Shown in pieces: positions 6,915 through 7,377 of a stretch of 7,377 nucleotides of DNA. The DNA lies in assembly GCA_005888955.1 (NCBI GenBank), contig VBCS01000004.1:1-7377 (forward strand). Direction: 5' to 3'. A model generated the notes under the pieces. The model was not told the origin of the DNA. It did no database searches and was given only the letters and a program-made list of their open reading frames with translations. The stretch comes from Betaproteobacteria bacterium. GTDB taxonomy: Bacteria > Pseudomonadota > Gammaproteobacteria > Burkholderiales > Casimicrobiaceae. Made by a program: the position numbers and the translations under genes. The number at the start of each line of letters is the position of its first letter. Position 1 is the stretch's first letter.

Positions 6915-6938
6915 GGTCATCCGTCGGGACCAGCACCC

Positions 6939-6943
6939 GGAGG
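6939..6943 (+). promoter_or_regulatory. Ribosome binding site deciding the lytic transglycosylase start
   Basis: GGAGG lies 6 nt before the ATG at 6950. This supports that start over the in-frame ATG at codon 31, which falls inside the hydrophobic segment. Confidence 0.7.
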
Positions 6944-6949
6944 TTTTCG

Positions 6950-7377
6950 ATGCCGAAGAGGTTGCCTTGTGCTGCACGCAAGACCGCTATTCGCAATCGG
7001 TTCGCGCGGTCGGGCGGCGCGCCGGCTGGCGTGTTCGCCATGCTCGTCGTCGTGCTGGTCGCGGTCGTTTCGGCGTCGTCTGCACGCGACGGGGGAATCG
7101 TCGCCGGCGGGCCGGCTCAGCCGCCCGCGACCATACCCGATTCGCCGCGGAGCGATGTGGGCCAGGGGCATTGGCAGCGCCCGGCTGCGTCGGCCGATCC
7201 GGAAATCGAAGCGGTGGCCAACGCCGTCGCGAGGAGATATCGCATTTCGCTGGAGGCAACTCGCGAGCTCGTCGGGACCGCGTATCGCGAGGGCAAGGTG
7301 ATCGGCGTCGATCCGCTGTTGATCATCGCCGTGATGGCCGTCGAGTCGAGATTCAATCCGATCGCGCAAAGCGACGG
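6950..7377 (+). CDS. Lytic transglycosylase SLT-domain protein (N-terminal part; continues past window)
   Basis: Cell-wall enzyme family that cleaves the MurNAc-GlcNAc bond of peptidoglycan, forming 1,6-anhydromuramic ends. The first 142 residues are visible. A basic N-region (1-26, about seven Arg/Lys) precedes a hydrophobic segment (27-42). This is a signal peptide with possible cleavage after SSA (43-45), or an uncleaved membrane anchor. A Pro/Ser/Gly-rich spacer (about 47-84) follows. The SLT domain starts near 85 with an alpha-helical lead-in, then GVDPLLIIAVMAVESRFNP (119-137), in which Glu132 of the Glu-Ser pair is the expected catalytic acid. The goose-lysozyme-like remainder is off the edge. 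The phrase is typical of short betaproteobacterial SLT proteins. No relation to its neighbours is evident. Confidence 0.88.
   Translation, partial: MPKRLPCAARKTAIRNRFARSGGAPAGVFAMLVVVLVAVVSASSARDGGIVAGGPAQPPATIPDSPRSDVGQGHWQRPAASADPEIEAVANAVARRYRISLEATRELVGTAYREGKVIGVDPLLIIAVMAVESRFNPIAQSD

Larger units (their letters stand above)
6551..6949. other. 399-bp intergenic region with no supported gene
   Basis: No open frame here has a ribosome site or recognisable protein family. The region holds a distant 6-bp inverted repeat after the SYLF stop (AGGGCG 6571-6576 with CGCCCT 6608-6613), a small stem GCAGC/GCTGC (6644-6659), the REP-like element at 6683-6719, and tandem hairpins at 6882-6914 before the next gene. 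None of the stems has a T-run typical of an intrinsic terminator. The promoter of the lytic transglycosylase gene probably lies here, but no clear -35/-10 pair was found. Confidence 0.6.

Noticed and set aside
6720..7041. Minus-strand open frames of 85 and 96 residues
   Set aside because: No Shine-Dalgarno sequence, no recognisable family, and they overlap the well-supported start of the lytic transglycosylase gene.

Overview
The window is GC-rich and densely packed, with protein-coding genes on both strands, and looks like a proteobacterial chromosome. A betaproteobacterium (Burkholderiales-like) is my best guess. It rests on a fused CysN/CysC, a Ysc84/SYLF lipid-binding protein and a short Slt-type lytic transglycosylase in one neighbourhood. 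The taxonomy is inference; no rRNA or marker gene is present. I see no tRNA, rRNA, CRISPR array, integrase or transposase.

Layout. Positions 1-998 (minus) hold most of an acyl-CoA dehydrogenase whose C-terminus lies off the left edge. Upstream of it on the same strand are cysNC (1065-2978) and cysD (2978-3829), which overlap by one base. Together they encode ATP sulfurylase plus APS kinase, the route from sulfate to PAPS. Divergent from cysD across an 87-bp gap is cysQ (3917-4687, plus), whose product removes the PAP left after PAPS is used. The first two-thirds of the window is therefore a sulfate-activation and PAP-recycling locus, with no PAPS reductase or sulfite reductase in view.

Convergent with cysQ is a two-domain VOC-fold gene (4722-5690, minus). 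It carries every active-site residue expected of a type I extradiol ring-cleavage dioxygenase. However, it is interrupted at codon 64 by an in-frame TAG (5499-5501) with no frameshift. This is the most notable feature of the window: either a recent nonsense pseudogene, a sequence error, or a gene now expressed only as its catalytic C-terminal domain.

Divergent from it is a secreted SYLF/Ysc84 protein (5864-6550, plus). The shared intergenic region contains a self-complementary -10-like octamer and a 15-nt palindrome. A 399-bp non-coding stretch follows (6551-6949), with a REP-like nested hairpin and tandem small hairpins. The right edge holds the start of a secreted or membrane-anchored lytic transglycosylase (6950 onward).

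No clearly new multi-gene system is visible. The points worth a second look are the amber-interrupted dioxygenase and the structured intergenic regions.
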